A program made the translations under genes and the position numbers. Below are positions 51,568-61,262 of a DNA stretch of 64,000 nucleotides, piece by piece. Every line of letters starts with the position of its first letter. Within the stretch, counting starts at the first letter, position 1. The stretch is from Agathobaculum sp. NTUH-O15-33. Lineage in GTDB: Bacteria; Bacillota; Clostridia; Oscillospirales; Butyricicoccaceae. Location of the stretch: the NCBI RefSeq assembly GCF_033193315.1, contig NZ_CP136187.1:2797501-2861500 (forward strand), read 5' to 3'. The notes beneath the pieces were generated by a model. It saw nothing but the letters and a program-made list of their open reading frames with translations. It made no database searches and was not told the DNA's origin.

Positions 51568-53355
51568 TCAGTTGGCCGCTTCGATCGCGTCCACCTGCGT
51601 TAAATATTTTTGCTGGTAGTATTTCAGCTTGTCCGCAAACTGGCGGGTCTTCTTGTACTCCTCCTTGGCGTACTGGTGCGTATCGAATTCGGACGCGCCC
51701 TCGCCGAGCTGGATGGTATAGATCGCGATGTTGGAGCAGTGATCGCTGATCTTCTCCAAATCGTGTACGATATCGAGGAAATGGATGCCGGTCTGCATCG
51801 TGCAGTCGCCCGCGCCAAGCCGCTCGATATGGCGGCTCTTGAGGCGCTCCTTGAGCGTATCGACAACCTCTTCGACCGGCTCGACCGTACGGGCCACGGA
51901 GACCGAACGGGTCACATAGCCCTCTACCGTCAAATCAAGCGCTTCGCCCACTGCCTGACACATGACGTGCAGCTCCTGCGAAGCGGAATCGGAAAAGCTG
52001 AGTTCGCTTTGGCGGAACGCTTCCATGCGGTCGAAAATATTCTGCGCATAGTCGCCGATCTTTTCAAAATCAGAAAGCGAATGCATCATCTCCGCCGACT
52101 GGCGGCGCTGATCCACCGAACGGATGTTATGAACATTCAGCAGATACTTGCCGATCTCGACTTCGGCACGGTCCAAAAACGCCTCGTGCTCGCGGAAGGT
52201 CTCATCATCCGGCTGCTCGTTGCCAAACAGCGGATCGGTTGCAAGGCGGAAGTTGCGCTTGGCCGCGTCGCCCATTTCGGCGATGCAGCGCTGCGCCTGC
52301 TCCAGCGCCAGCGACGGCGTGGTCAGGAAGCGAGGCTCCAGCTTGGAGAGCGGGTCCTCCTTCTGCTCGCCCGTGGGCACGCTCCACTCCGCCAGACGAA
52401 CCAAAAACCCGGTAAAGGGCAGGAACACCAACGTACAGGCCACGTTGAACAGCGTGTGGAAGTTTGCAATGCCGCCCTTATCGATCGCCGTGTCCCAGAA
52501 GGAGAAGCCGATCGCGGCGTTTAGCCCGTATATCGCGGTTAAAAAGACGATGGAACCGATTAGGTTGAAGTAAAAGTGCACCATCGCCGTGCGGCGCGCG
52601 TTTTTCGAGCCGCCGAGCGAGGACAGAAACGCGGTAATACAGGTACCGATATTCTGGCCCAGAATGATCGGCACGGCGGCGGCATAGGTAATTACGCCCG
52701 TGGTGGACAGCGCCTGCAAAATACCGACCGACGCGGAGGAGGACTGGATGATCGCGGTAACGCCCGCGCCGACCAGCACGCCCAGAATCGGGTTGGAAAT
52801 CGCGGCGAACAGCTGCGAGAACTGCGGCAGGTCGGCCAGCGGCGCGACCGATTTTTCCATAATCGACATACCGATAAACAGAATACCGAAGCCGGAGAAA
52901 ATATCCGCAATATCGCGCGTGCGGCGTTTCTTCGCCAGCATCATCACGATAACGCCGACCAAAACGATAACATAGGCGAGGTTGGCCGGCTTTAGCATTT
53001 GCATAAACAGGTTGCCGCTCAACCCGCCGCCCGAATCGAGCCGCAGGATCTGCGCGGTGATGGTGGTGCCGATATTGGCGCCGAGAATGACGCCGACCGA
53101 CTGCCGCAGTGTCATAATGCCGGCGTTAACAAAACCGACCACCATAACGGTCGTCGCCGAGGACGACTGAATGACCATGGTGACGACCATGCCCATCAGC
53201 AATGCTTTGCCGACGTTGCTGGTCATTTTTTCAAGCGTTTTTTCCAGTTTGGCGCCCGCGGCGCGTTCGAGGCCCTTCCCCATTGTCGTCATGCCGTAGA
53301 TAAACAGCGCCAAACCGCCTACCAACTGCACGAGCGAGAGCACATTGAACTCCAT
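51568..53355 (-). CDS. Na+/phosphate cotransporter with C-terminal PhoU domain
   Basis: This 595-residue protein of the NptA/YjbB family has about eight to ten membrane helices with two inverted copies of the QSSSAT signature (VIQSSSATTVMVVGF and IIQSSSASVGILQAL), plus a cytoplasmic PhoU-like helical domain from ~340 (LEQAQRCIAEMGDAAKRNF...FEKIGDYAQNIFDRM, DLEKISDHCSNIAIY). The family imports inorganic phosphate with sodium; the PhoU domain is the usual regulator. The ATG at 53355 has GGAGGAAG before it. Confidence 0.94.
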   Translation of the reverse strand: MEFNVLSLVQLVGGLALFIYGMTTMGKGLERAAGAKLEKTLEKMTSNVGKALLMGMVVTMVIQSSSATTVMVVGFVNAGIMTLRQSVGVILGANIGTTITAQILRLDSGGGLSGNLFMQMLKPANLAYVIVLVGVIVMMLAKKRRTRDIADIFSGFGILFIGMSIMEKSVAPLADLPQFSQLFAAISNPILGVLVGAGVTAIIQSSSASVGILQALSTTGVITYAAAVPIILGQNIGTCITAFLSSLGGSKNARRTAMVHFYFNLIGSIVFLTAIYGLNAAIGFSFWDTAIDKGGIANFHTLFNVACTLVFLPFTGFLVRLAEWSVPTGEQKEDPLSKLEPRFLTTPSLALEQAQRCIAEMGDAAKRNFRLATDPLFGNEQPDDETFREHEAFLDRAEVEIGKYLLNVHNIRSVDQRRQSAEMMHSLSDFEKIGDYAQNIFDRMEAFRQSELSFSDSASQELHVMCQAVGEALDLTVEGYVTRSVSVARTVEPVEEVVDTLKERLKSRHIERLGAGDCTMQTGIHFLDIVHDLEKISDHCSNIAIYTIQLGEGASEFDTHQYAKEEYKKTRQFADKLKYYQQKYLTQVDAIEAAN

Positions 53356-53469
53356 GCGCTTCCTCCGTTTCACACATTCCTTACACGTTTCTTACCATTT
53401 CTCCATACGTTATAAGTATACAGTACTACGCAAACCCAGTCAACGGGTAAACGTGGAAGGAGGAAAAAC

Positions 53470-54204
53470 ATGGCGAAATGCCCACTGATCTTAGTATCCA
53501 CCGGCCGCGGGATGGGAGAATTGTCAGTTTTTCGCCGTCAAAGTGAGCTTTACGGCGATTCTGTCGACCGCGCGGGCGGCGTGGCGGTGCTTGCGAGCGG
53601 CGGCAGCGCGCACATTTTGGCCGCACGGATGGACGGCCTGCTGCTCGCGGGCGGCGGCGATCTGCACCCAGCCCTATACGGCGAAGCGCGCAATAGCGAC
53701 CGGCTTTCCATCGACACCGCGCGCGACGCGGAAGAGCTGGCGCTTTTCGAGGCCTTTTATGCCTGCGGCAAGCCCATCTTCGGCATCTGTCGCGGCATAC
53801 AAGCCATCAACGTTTTTTTAGGCGGCACGCTGCACCAGCATATCGAGGATCACGGCGAGGGCTGTCATCCCGTATGCTGCACAGCCCTTCTCGGCGCGCG
53901 TATCGGCGCGGCGCCCATGGTGAACAGCTACCACCACCAAGCCTGCGCGCGCATCGCGCCGGGGCTGACGGTTGCCGCCCGCGCGTCGGACGGCACAGTG
54001 GAGGCGCTGGTGGGCGGCAGCGCGCCCTTGCTCGGCGTACAGTGGCACCCGGAGCGCATGGCGCCGCCCCTTTGCGAGGACGTCAAAGGGGCCGACCATC
54101 TGCCGCTGTTTACCTTGATTGATCGAGCGCTGCTGACACACCTTCCAAAAAAGGACCCGCGCGGCGTTCTGTCAGCCGCGCGGGTCTCAGACTGTCAAAA
54201 ATAA
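53470..54204 (+). CDS. Class I glutamine amidotransferase-like peptidase (C26, PuuD-like)
   Basis: This 244-residue protein has the amidotransferase fold with [16 protein letters not shown], the nucleophile elbow [21 protein letters not shown] (Cys), and the His/Glu pair in GVQWHPE. This is the gamma-glutamyl hydrolase type that cleaves gamma-glutamyl-GABA and similar compounds. The last six codons lie inside a terminator hairpin. It is oriented opposite to its neighbours on both sides. Confidence 0.92.
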   Translation: MAKCPLILVSTGRGMGELSVFRRQSELYGDSVDRAGGVAVLASGGSAHILAARMDGLLLAGGGDLHPALYGEARNSDRLSIDTARDAEELALFEAFYACGKPIFGICRGIQAINVFLGGTLHQHIEDHGEGCHPVCCTALLGARIGAAPMVNSYHHQACARIAPGLTVAARASDGTVEALVGGSAPLLGVQWHPERMAPPLCEDVKGADHLPLFTLIDRALLTHLPKKDPRGVLSAARVSDCQK

Positions 54205-54221
54205 TTTTTTGACAGTCTGGC
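54154..54221 (+). terminator. Tandem terminator hairpins overlapping the end of the C26 gene
   Basis: The first stem is GACCCGCGCGGC/GCCGCGCGGGTC (54154-54186), inside the coding sequence. The second is CAGACTGTCAAAAA with its complement (54188-54219), and the stop codon TAA is its loop. Both lie over the C26 gene end and act in both directions, including on rpoD. Confidence 0.8.
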
Positions 54222-54266
54222 GGCCTGCTCCCAACGGAGCAAGCCGCTTTACCATAATTGTATCGT

Positions 54267-55431
54267 TTAGTTTAAAAAATCCTTTAGCTTCTTGCTTCTG
54301 GACGGATGGCGCAGCTTGCGCAGCGCCTTGGCTTCGATCTGGCGGATGCGTTCGCGGGTGACGTTGAATTCCTTGCCCACCTCTTCCAGCGTGCGGGTGT
54401 GGCCGTCCTCGATGCCGAAGCGCAGACGCAGCACCTTTTTCCTCACGCGGGGTCAGCGTTTTGAGCACCTCGACCAGCTGCTCCTTGAGCAGCATAAAGG
54501 ATGCGGCCTCCGCCGGTTCGGGCGCGTCGTCGTCCGGGATAAAATCGCCCAGATGGGAATCCTCTTCCTCGCCGATCGGCGTTTCAAGCGAAACCGGCTC
54601 CTGCGCGATCTTCAAAATATCGCGCACGCGGTCCACCGGCATCGACATTTCCTTGGCGATCTCCTCCGGGCTGGGGTCGTGTCCCAGCTCCTGCAGCAGC
54701 TGGCGGGAAACGCGGATGACCTTATTGATCGTTTCCACCATGTGCACCGGAATGCGGATGGTACGCGCCTGATCCGCGATCGCGCGGGTGATGGCCTGAC
54801 GGATCCACCACGTCGCATAGGTGGAGAACTTAAAGCCCTTGGTACTGTCGAACTTTTCGACCGCCTTGATCAGGCCAAGGTTGCCTTCTTGGATCAGGTC
54901 GAGGAACAGCATGCCGCGGCCCACATAACGCTTGGCAATAGAAACGACCAGACGAAGATTTGCCTCGGCCAGACGCTTTTTGGCCTGCTCGCCGGGATAG
55001 CCGCCGGCGGCCATTTTTTCCGCCAGCGCGATCTCTTCCTCCGGCGAGAGGAGATCGACCTTGCCGATCTCCTTCAAATACATACGCACCGGGTCGTCGA
55101 TCGCAAAGGTCTCGGCCATGGCGGAGGTGTCAACCAGCTCCTCCTCGGGGACCTCTTCCACTTCCTCGGGCTCGAACACCTCGTCGTCGTCATTACCCAG
55201 CGCCTTTTCCAAAACGCCCTCGGCTTCGATCTCGATGCCCATGCCTTCCATGGTTTCGTACAGCTTATCGATGTCCTCGCTCTCCAGCTCCAGCTGGGAG
55301 AGCGCGTCGGCGATCTCCTTGAGCGTCAGCTTGCCGTTTTTCTTGCCCAGCGCGAGCAGATCGGTCAAAACCTTCTGCTGCTGCTCCATATCCGGCGCGC
55401 CGCCCTTTGCGTTCGTATTGCTCATCGTCAT
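54267..55431 (-). CDS. rpoD: Principal sigma factor RpoD (frameshifted near region 4)
   Basis: This is the primary sigma factor of about 387 residues. Region 1.2 ([26 protein letters not shown]), region 2 with the -10 recognition helix ([54 protein letters not shown]), and region 3 are in frame. After LTPREEK the frame shifts because of an extra A in the A5 run (T5 at 54436-54440, plus strand). With one base removed, region 4 reads [55 protein letters not shown] and ends at TAA 54267-54269. The essential nature of the gene argues that this is a sequence error. It overlaps dnaG by an ATGA. Confidence 0.93.
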
Positions 55432-57194
55432 ATCGTTTGTCCTCCAGCGTTTTGTTTTTTCATGCGTCCAAAGGTCAGCAGCGGATCCTCGCCCTGCTCG
55501 GCGGTCGTGCCGTCCTTGACACGCTGCAGCCTGATGGTATTTATGTATTCTAATAGCGCTTTTTGTTGCTCCGCGGCGGGAACGCCTTCGTTCAGCACAC
55601 GGGTCAGGTGGCTCATTTCTCCCGGCTCCAGATAGCCTTCAAAGGCCACGACGTCCACCATGTGCCCTTCGGCGTCCAGTTCCAGTGCGCGCTCGTATAT
55701 CTTACGCAGCACCGGCGCGGAGAACCACGCGGCAGGCAAATCTTTTTTCAGCCCCGCCACCAGCTTTTGATCGGAAAAGATCAGGCGCAGCACGCCCTCC
55801 TCCGCCTTGGCCGATTTAATATCCGGATAGGTGAGGGAGCGGTCCTTGGGCTGCGCCATGCCCACGGGCGAGCGGATCTCGCGCCGCTCGGCGGTTTTCC
55901 GTTTTTTCAGGCGAATGCCAAGCTCGCGCTTGACTTCGACCAGCATGGCTTCCGGCGTGACGCCCGCCATGCGCGCCGCCTTGCTCGCGTACACTTCGCG
56001 CTCGACTCCGCTGTCGATACCCGCGAGCATGCGCGCCGCGTCCTTCAGGAACAGCACGCGCGCCTCGTCGTCCTCCAAATCGTACTTGGAGGCGATCTGC
56101 TCCAGCCGGTAAGCGTTGTGGTTCTCGCTCCGCTCGATCAGATTGCGGAACGCATCCGGCCCTTTTTCGCGCAGAAACTCGTCCGGGTCCTTAGCGCCCG
56201 GTATTTTCAGCACCTTGACTTGCAAATCGCAGCGCCCCAGAATATCGATCGCGCGCTGGGCGGCGGCCTGTCCGGCCCCGTCCGCGTCGTAGGAGATCAC
56301 GATCTCGCTCGTATGCCGCGCCATCATGCGGGCCTGATCCTCGGTCAGCGAGGTGCCGAGCGAGGCGACCGCCGAATCGAACCCCGCCTGATGCAGGGCA
56401 ATGACGTCCATATACCCTTCCGCCAATATAAAGTAACCGTTTCGCGTGGTTTTAGCCAAATTCAGCGCAAAAAGGTTGCGGCTCTTGTGAAAAATCGGCG
56501 TTTCGGGTGAATTCAGGTACTTTGGTTTGGAATCATCCATCACGCGGCCGCCGAAGGCGATCACATTGCCGCGCACATCGATGATGGGAAACATCACGCG
56601 GCCCCGGAACCGGTCGTACACGCGGCCCTTTTCCGATTTGCTTAAAAGCCCGGCGTCCAGCATTTCCTCCCGCGTGTAGCCCTTGGCCTTCATCGCGTCC
56701 AAAAGCGCGGAAAAGTTGTCCGGCGCATAACCCAGACCAAAACGGTTCATCGTACGCCGGTGCAGGCCGCGGTTGAAAAAATATTGCTGCACCGCCCGGT
56801 TTTCGGGCTGCCAAAGCGTATCGTAAAAAAAGCGCGCGGCGTCCTTGCACAGGGCGTACAGCCGGTCGCGGCGGCGGGCCGCCTGCCGGTCGGCCTCGCC
56901 CTGCGTGGGCACCTCCATACCGGCCTTTCCTGCCAAAAAGCGTACGGCGTCCGGGAATTCCAGCCCCTCCGCCTTCATCACAAAGGTGATAACGCTGCCG
57001 CCCGCCCCGCAGCCAAAGCAGTGAAAAATCTGCTTATCCGGTGCAACGGAAAACGACGCCGTTTTTTCATTGTGAAACGGACACAAGCCGAAATAGTTTG
57101 CTCCGCTCTTTTTCAGCTGTACATACTGAGAGACGATATCGACGATATCGTTTCGTGCGGCCAGCTCGTCCAAAAACACACGGTCGAACGGCAC
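55428..57194 (-). CDS. dnaG: DNA primase DnaG
   Basis: This is a 588-residue primase with the N-terminal CHC2 zinc domain ([29 protein letters not shown]), the TOPRIM catalytic motifs ([27 protein letters not shown]) and a C-terminal helicase-binding helical domain. Normal length. It precedes rpoD with an ATGA overlap, the classic dnaG-rpoD arrangement. Confidence 0.97.
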   Translation of the reverse strand: MPFDRVFLDELAARNDIVDIVSQYVQLKKSGANYFGLCPFHNEKTASFSVAPDKQIFHCFGCGAGGSVITFVMKAEGLEFPDAVRFLAGKAGMEVPTQGEADRQAARRRDRLYALCKDAARFFYDTLWQPENRAVQQYFFNRGLHRRTMNRFGLGYAPDNFSALLDAMKAKGYTREEMLDAGLLSKSEKGRVYDRFRGRVMFPIIDVRGNVIAFGGRVMDDSKPKYLNSPETPIFHKSRNLFALNLAKTTRNGYFILAEGYMDVIALHQAGFDSAVASLGTSLTEDQARMMARHTSEIVISYDADGAGQAAAQRAIDILGRCDLQVKVLKIPGAKDPDEFLREKGPDAFRNLIERSENHNAYRLEQIASKYDLEDDEARVLFLKDAARMLAGIDSGVEREVYASKAARMAGVTPEAMLVEVKRELGIRLKKRKTAERREIRSPVGMAQPKDRSLTYPDIKSAKAEEGVLRLIFSDQKLVAGLKKDLPAAWFSAPVLRKIYERALELDAEGHMVDVVAFEGYLEPGEMSHLTRVLNEGVPAAEQQKALLEYINTIRLQRVKDGTTAEQGEDPLLTFGRMKKQNAGGQTI

Positions 57195-57232
57195 TTCCCG
57201 TCACCTCTTTTCTCTATAGCATACCCATTTCG

Positions 57233-58234
57233 TCAGGCTTCTATTTTATTCCAGCTTTTCGGGATGAATATTCGCTTATAGGTCGCGATCGAGTAGCGGT
57301 CCGTCATGCAGGCGATATAATCGCAAACGGCGCGCTCCCGTGGGTCGCCCTCGCGCATCAGGCGCTGGTAATCCTCCGGCAGCTCCTCCGGGTGGGCGTC
57401 AAAGTATTCATAGAGCATGCGCAGCATATTTCTGGCGCGCTGCTCCTCGCTCTGCGCCTCGGTGCCCTGATAGACATGGTTAAACATGAACTCGCGCAGC
57501 GCCATCATATCGTCATGTACGCGGCTGTCCATGCCGATTTCGCGGTGCTGCTGCCCGTAGGAGATCATCGCGGTCACCATGGTGTCGATACGGCGGCCGT
57601 GCGAATCCCCCAAGCTATCAAGCAGCGAGCCCGGGATATCCTCGGCGGCGATTAGCCCGCCGCGCACCGCGTCGTCGATATCGTGATTGATATAGGCGAT
57701 GCGGTCGGCGTAATGGATGATGCGCCCTTCCGGCGTATCCGCTTTTTTCGCGCCGGTGTGGCAAACGATGCCGTCCCGCACCTCATAGGTAAGGTTCAGT
57801 TCCTCCAGCCGGTCCACCATGCGCAGGCTCTGTTCGTTATGGTGGAAGCCGAGGGGGCACACCTCGTCCAGCGCGCGCTCGCCCGCGTGGCCGAAGGGCG
57901 TATGGCCAAGATCGTGGCCAAGGGCGATCGCCTCGGTCAGATCCTCGTTCAGGCCCAGCGCGCGCGCGACCGTGCGCGCGATCTGCGCCACCTCCAACGT
58001 ATGCGTCAGCCGGGCGCGGTAGTGGTCGCCTTCGGGCGAAATAAAAACCTGCGTTTTATTCGAGAGCCGGCGAAACGCCTTGGAGTGGATGATCCGGTCC
58101 CGGTCGCGCTGAAAGCAGGTGCGGTAGGGGCACTCGGCCATCGGCCGCTGCCGCCCATGCGAGGCGGAGGACGGCGTGGCCCAGTCCGCTAAAATAAGCG
58201 CTTCCCGCTCCTGCTGCTGTTCCCTGACGGTCAT
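57233..58234 (-). CDS. dGTP triphosphohydrolase (HD domain)
   Basis: This 333-residue HD-domain dNTPase has the RTCFQRDRDRIIHSKAFRRLSNKTQVF opening, the metal sites in HTLEVAQIARTVARALGLN and ALGHDLGHTPFGHAGERALDE, and HHNEQSLRMVDR; it belongs to the dGTPase-like group. It hydrolyses dNTPs to nucleoside and triphosphate. Found 38 bases upstream of dnaG, likely cotranscribed. Confidence 0.94.
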   Translation of the reverse strand: MTVREQQQEREALILADWATPSSASHGRQRPMAECPYRTCFQRDRDRIIHSKAFRRLSNKTQVFISPEGDHYRARLTHTLEVAQIARTVARALGLNEDLTEAIALGHDLGHTPFGHAGERALDEVCPLGFHHNEQSLRMVDRLEELNLTYEVRDGIVCHTGAKKADTPEGRIIHYADRIAYINHDIDDAVRGGLIAAEDIPGSLLDSLGDSHGRRIDTMVTAMISYGQQHREIGMDSRVHDDMMALREFMFNHVYQGTEAQSEEQRARNMLRMLYEYFDAHPEELPEDYQRLMREGDPRERAVCDYIACMTDRYSIATYKRIFIPKSWNKIEA

Positions 58235-58327
58235 AGGATTTCCTCCCTTTTGACACAGCGAAAATGTCTTGCATATTGGTTATACCGCGCGCGCGGAGAA
58301 AATCCTCTTTTTTCGTAAAGAATATTT

Positions 58328-58966
58328 TTAGAAAATTTTGCGGCCCATGAACCGGGTCTCAATGGTCTCCGCATAGACCGCGCCCGCCGTCGCCTCGGCC
58401 AGCGCCTCGTTCAGCGCCGTTTCTCCGCCCGCGGGCACGGTGGCGGTCAGCGTCACATCCGCGCCGAAATCGGTATCCTGCACCGCGCAGTCAAAATCGG
58501 GCAGCAGGCGCTGCACCTTGTCAAAAAGCGGATACGGGCAGGCGATGAGCACCTCGGCGTAAAGGCTCATCCGCTGTACGCCCGCCGCTTCCACGGCCAC
58601 TTGCGCGCCCTTGGTGTACGCGCGCACCAGTCCGCCCGTGCCAAGCAAAACGCCGCCGAAATACCGCGTTACCACGCAGAGCACGTTTGTCAGCTCCATA
58701 TGGCGCAGCACGTCCAGAATGGGCATGCCCGCCGTGCCCTGCGGTTCGCCGTCGTCCGAGTATCGCATCAAATTGCCTTCGCGGATCAGGTAGGCCCAGC
58801 AGTGGTGGTTGGCGTCCCGGTGCGCCTCGCGCACCTCGCGCAAACGGGCGAGCGCCTCGTCCGCCGTTTCCACCCGCCATAGCCTGCCGATGAATTTTGA
58901 GCGTTTTTCCTCAAACCCATCCTCGCCAAACGGGGCGGCGGGTACAAAATAATCTTTTTCCGTCAT
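58328..58966 (-). CDS. YigZ/IMPACT family protein
   Basis: This 212-residue protein carries the YigZ/IMPACT (UPF0029) signature RSKFIGRLWRV, then DANHHCWAYLI and SDDGEPQGTAGMPILDVL, and the C-terminal ferredoxin-like domain. IMPACT proteins act in translation control in eukaryotes; the bacterial function is unclear. The ATG at 58966 is chosen because of the position of the ribosome site; it lies 14 bases after the hflX stop codon. Confidence 0.92.
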   Translation of the reverse strand: MTEKDYFVPAAPFGEDGFEEKRSKFIGRLWRVETADEALARLREVREAHRDANHHCWAYLIREGNLMRYSDDGEPQGTAGMPILDVLRHMELTNVLCVVTRYFGGVLLGTGGLVRAYTKGAQVAVEAAGVQRMSLYAEVLIACPYPLFDKVQRLLPDFDCAVQDTDFGADVTLTATVPAGGETALNEALAEATAGAVYAETIETRFMGRKIF

Positions 58967-58980
58967 AAGGGCACCACCGG

Positions 58981-60252
58981 TCACTCTTCAATTAAATATG
59001 CGGCCACGCGGCCGAACGTTTTATCATCCACCACGGCTTCGACCAGCGTGCCGTTTTCGACGTATTCCGTGCGCTCAATCTGCGCCTCGCGGTGCAGCAG
59101 GTCGAGCACCGCGCCCTCGCTGTAAGGAACGAGCAGCCGGACCGGATGCTTACCCCGGCCGAGCGCCTGCTCGACCGCCGCCAGCAGCCCGTCCAGTCCC
59201 GCGCCTGTTTTGGCCGAAATTTTCACGCCCTCCTTGGGGTCTATAAAGGGCAGCACATCCGGATCGCACCTATCCGCCTTGTTAAAAACAAGGATGCGCG
59301 GGATCTCCTTCGCGCCCAGCTGGCCGATGACCTTTTCCACCGTTTCGGCCTGCCCGCGCCAATCCTCGTCGGATACGTCGATGACGTGCAGCAGCAGATC
59401 GGCATAGGTCAGCTCCTCAAGCGTTGCCTTGAAGGCCGAGATCAAATGGTGCGGCAGCTTGCGGATAAAGCCCACCGTATCGGACAGCAGGATCTCCTGC
59501 GTATCCGAAATGCGCTTTTTGCGCGTCGTCGGATCGAGCGTGTCAAACAGGCGGTCGTTCGCTTCGATGCCCGCGCCCGTCAACTGATTGAGCAGCGTGC
59601 TTTTGCCCGCGTTTGTGTAGCCGACGATCGCCACCATGGGCAGCTCGGTCTTTTTGCGCTGGCGGCGCTGTACGGCGCGCACCTGACGCACCTGCTCCAG
59701 CTCCTCCTTCAGCTTATCGATACGGCGGCGGATATGCCGCCGGTCGCTTTCCAGCTTGCTTTCGCCCGGGCCGCGCGTGCCGATGCCGCCGCCAAGGCGG
59801 CTCATCGTTTTGCCGAGACCGGCAAGGCGCGGCAGGATATACTGGTACTGCGCCAGCTCGACCTGCAGCTTGCCCTCGCCCGTGCGGGCGCGTTGGGCGA
59901 AAATATCAAGAATCAGCCCCGAGCGGTCGAGCACCGGCAGGCCGGTCTCCTCTTCGAGCACGCGCATCTGCGAGGGGGACAGCTCGTTGTCAAACACGAT
60001 CAGCTCGGCCCCCTCGGCCTCGGCCAGCTGCCGTACCTCGAGCGCCTTGCCCTCGCCGATAAACGTGCGCGCATCGGGCGCGGGACGGCGCTGCAGCGTC
60101 ATCGCGGCGGCTTCGCCGCCCGCTGTTTCCACCAGCGCGCGCAGCTCGTCCATCGTGCGCTCGTCCGTGTCCTCCTCCCGGCTAAAGCCGGGGCAGGACA
60201 GGCCGACCAGCACCGCCCGTTCTATTTTTTTCTCTTCTTTTCTTTCGTTCAT
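58981..60252 (-). CDS. hflX: Ribosome-associated GTPase HflX
   Basis: This 423-residue GTPase has the HflX N-terminal domain (DELRALVETAGGEAAAMTLQRRPAPDARTFIGEGKALEV), the linker LPRLAGLGKTMSRLGGGIGTRGPGESKLESDRRHIRRRI, and the G domain with G1 GYTNAGKST, G3 DTVGF and G4 FNKAD. HflX splits stalled ribosomes after stress. GGGAGG precedes the ATG at 60252; the longer frame runs over the terminator of rpmE. It forms a transcription unit with YigZ. Confidence 0.96.
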   Translation of the reverse strand: MNERKEEKKIERAVLVGLSCPGFSREEDTDERTMDELRALVETAGGEAAAMTLQRRPAPDARTFIGEGKALEVRQLAEAEGAELIVFDNELSPSQMRVLEEETGLPVLDRSGLILDIFAQRARTGEGKLQVELAQYQYILPRLAGLGKTMSRLGGGIGTRGPGESKLESDRRHIRRRIDKLKEELEQVRQVRAVQRRQRKKTELPMVAIVGYTNAGKSTLLNQLTGAGIEANDRLFDTLDPTTRKKRISDTQEILLSDTVGFIRKLPHHLISAFKATLEELTYADLLLHVIDVSDEDWRGQAETVEKVIGQLGAKEIPRILVFNKADRCDPDVLPFIDPKEGVKISAKTGAGLDGLLAAVEQALGRGKHPVRLLVPYSEGAVLDLLHREAQIERTEYVENGTLVEAVVDDKTFGRVAAYLIEE

Positions 60253-60341
60253 AAAAAAATCCTCCCTTTCGGGACGCCGCGCGCATAAGGCGCGCATGTT
60301 AAAAATCGCAAAGCGACCGCATCTGTTCCGACCGAAACAAA

Positions 60342-60372
60342 AAACCATCGAAAACAGACGTTTCGATGGTTT
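60342..60372 (-). terminator. Terminator of rpmE
   Basis: A stem AAACCATCGAAA/TTTCGATGGTTT with a 7-base loop is followed on the minus strand by TTTTGTTT. Confidence 0.9.
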
Positions 60373-60379
60373 CCCGTAA

Positions 60380-60583
60380 TTACTTATCCAGATTGAAACG
60401 CTTCTTGAAGCGATCAACACGTCCGCCGGTGTCTACCAGCTTCTGCTTACCCGTGAAGAAGGGGTGGCACTTGGAGCAAACGTCAACGACGATGTTCTCC
60501 TTGGTGGAGCCGGTCTCAATGACATTGCCGCAGGCACAGCGGATGGTCGTCTGCTTGTACTCGGGATGGATGCCCTGTTTCAT
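60380..60583 (-). CDS. rpmE: 50S ribosomal protein L31 (zinc form)
   Basis: This 67-residue protein reads [20 protein letters not shown]...[29 protein letters not shown]. The cysteines in CACGN and CSKC form the zinc site of the C+ L31 type. GAAAGAGGTG precedes the ATG. It is a single gene with its own promoter and terminator. Confidence 0.98.
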   Translation of the reverse strand: MKQGIHPEYKQTTIRCACGNVIETGSTKENIVVDVCSKCHPFFTGKQKLVDTGGRVDRFKKRFNLDK

Positions 60584-60629
60584 GTTGTTTCACCTCTTTC
60601 CACGATAAATATCTCAAAGTCGTAAAATC

Positions 60630-60658
60630 ATGATATCACATATGTTTGCAAAATGCAA
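60630..60658 (-). promoter_or_regulatory. Promoter of rpmE
   Basis: Minus strand: TTGCAT (60653-60658), a 17-bp spacer and TATCAT (60630-60635). Confidence 0.8.
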
Positions 60659-60661
60659 GAA

Positions 60662-61120
60662 TTATTTTTGATAAACGAGTTTTTCCTCGCTCCAATCCTG
60701 CAATACCGGTATCATGGACGCGGCCAGCTTTTTCGCTCCGGCCAGATCGTGCAGCAGGTAATTGCCGCATTCCACGCGGCTCGCGCCCGGGATCTCGCCC
60801 TCGTACGCCGCGACAAAGTCCATCGTTTCGCGTACCAGCGCGATCGCGTCGGCCGTCTTAAGATCGCGCACCAGAAAATAAAAGCCGGTCTGGCAGCCCA
60901 TGGGCCCGCAGTAAATAATGTTTTCCGCAAACCGCGAATTGCGCGCATAGGTTGCGAACAAATGCTCAAACGTATGGCTGGCGGCGGGCGAAAGATACGT
61001 GCCCGCGTTCGGATAGACCATGCGGATGTCATAGGTCGTGATATCGCCGTCCACACGGGAAATATACATGCCCGGCGTGAGCTTATCATGGTTTACTTCA
61101 AAGCTTGCAATGCGTTTCAT
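60662..61120 (-). CDS. luxS: S-ribosylhomocysteine lyase LuxS
   Basis: This 152-residue enzyme has the metal site SHTFEHL, the catalytic cysteine in GPMGCQTGFYF, and the third metal ligand in VECGNYLLHD. It cleaves S-ribosylhomocysteine to homocysteine and DPD, the precursor of autoinducer-2. AAAGGAG precedes the ATG. The gene is divergent from the MerR-type regulator and sits just upstream of the rpmE promoter. Confidence 0.97.
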   Translation of the reverse strand: MKRIASFEVNHDKLTPGMYISRVDGDITTYDIRMVYPNAGTYLSPAASHTFEHLFATYARNSRFAENIIYCGPMGCQTGFYFLVRDLKTADAIALVRETMDFVAAYEGEIPGASRVECGNYLLHDLAGAKKLAASMIPVLQDWSEEKLVYQK

Positions 61121-61167
61121 GCTACCGTCTCCTTTTCCGTACTGGAAAATTTAAAATAAAATAAGTA

Positions 61168-61198
61168 TTGACTCTCACGCATCGTGATAGTGTACAGT
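61168..61198 (+). promoter_or_regulatory. MerR-type autoregulated promoter
   Basis: TTGACT (61168-61173), a 19-bp spacer and TACAGT (61193-61198). The spacer contains the near-perfect dyad ACTnTCACG-CAT-CGTGAnAGT (61171-61191). The long spacer with internal dyad is the signature of a promoter activated by a MerR-family protein, here probably its own product. Confidence 0.88.
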
Positions 61199-61262
61199 AG
61201 TAGTTGTAAAACCGGTTTACAAAGCCCTCCCCATTCTGCTGGAAAGAAGGTATGCCCTTTTT

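Noticed and set aside
54430..54445. Programmed frameshifting in rpoD
   Set aside because: Programmed frameshift is not known for primary sigma factors; the shift occurs at an A5 run without stimulatory elements, and a one-base error explains it.
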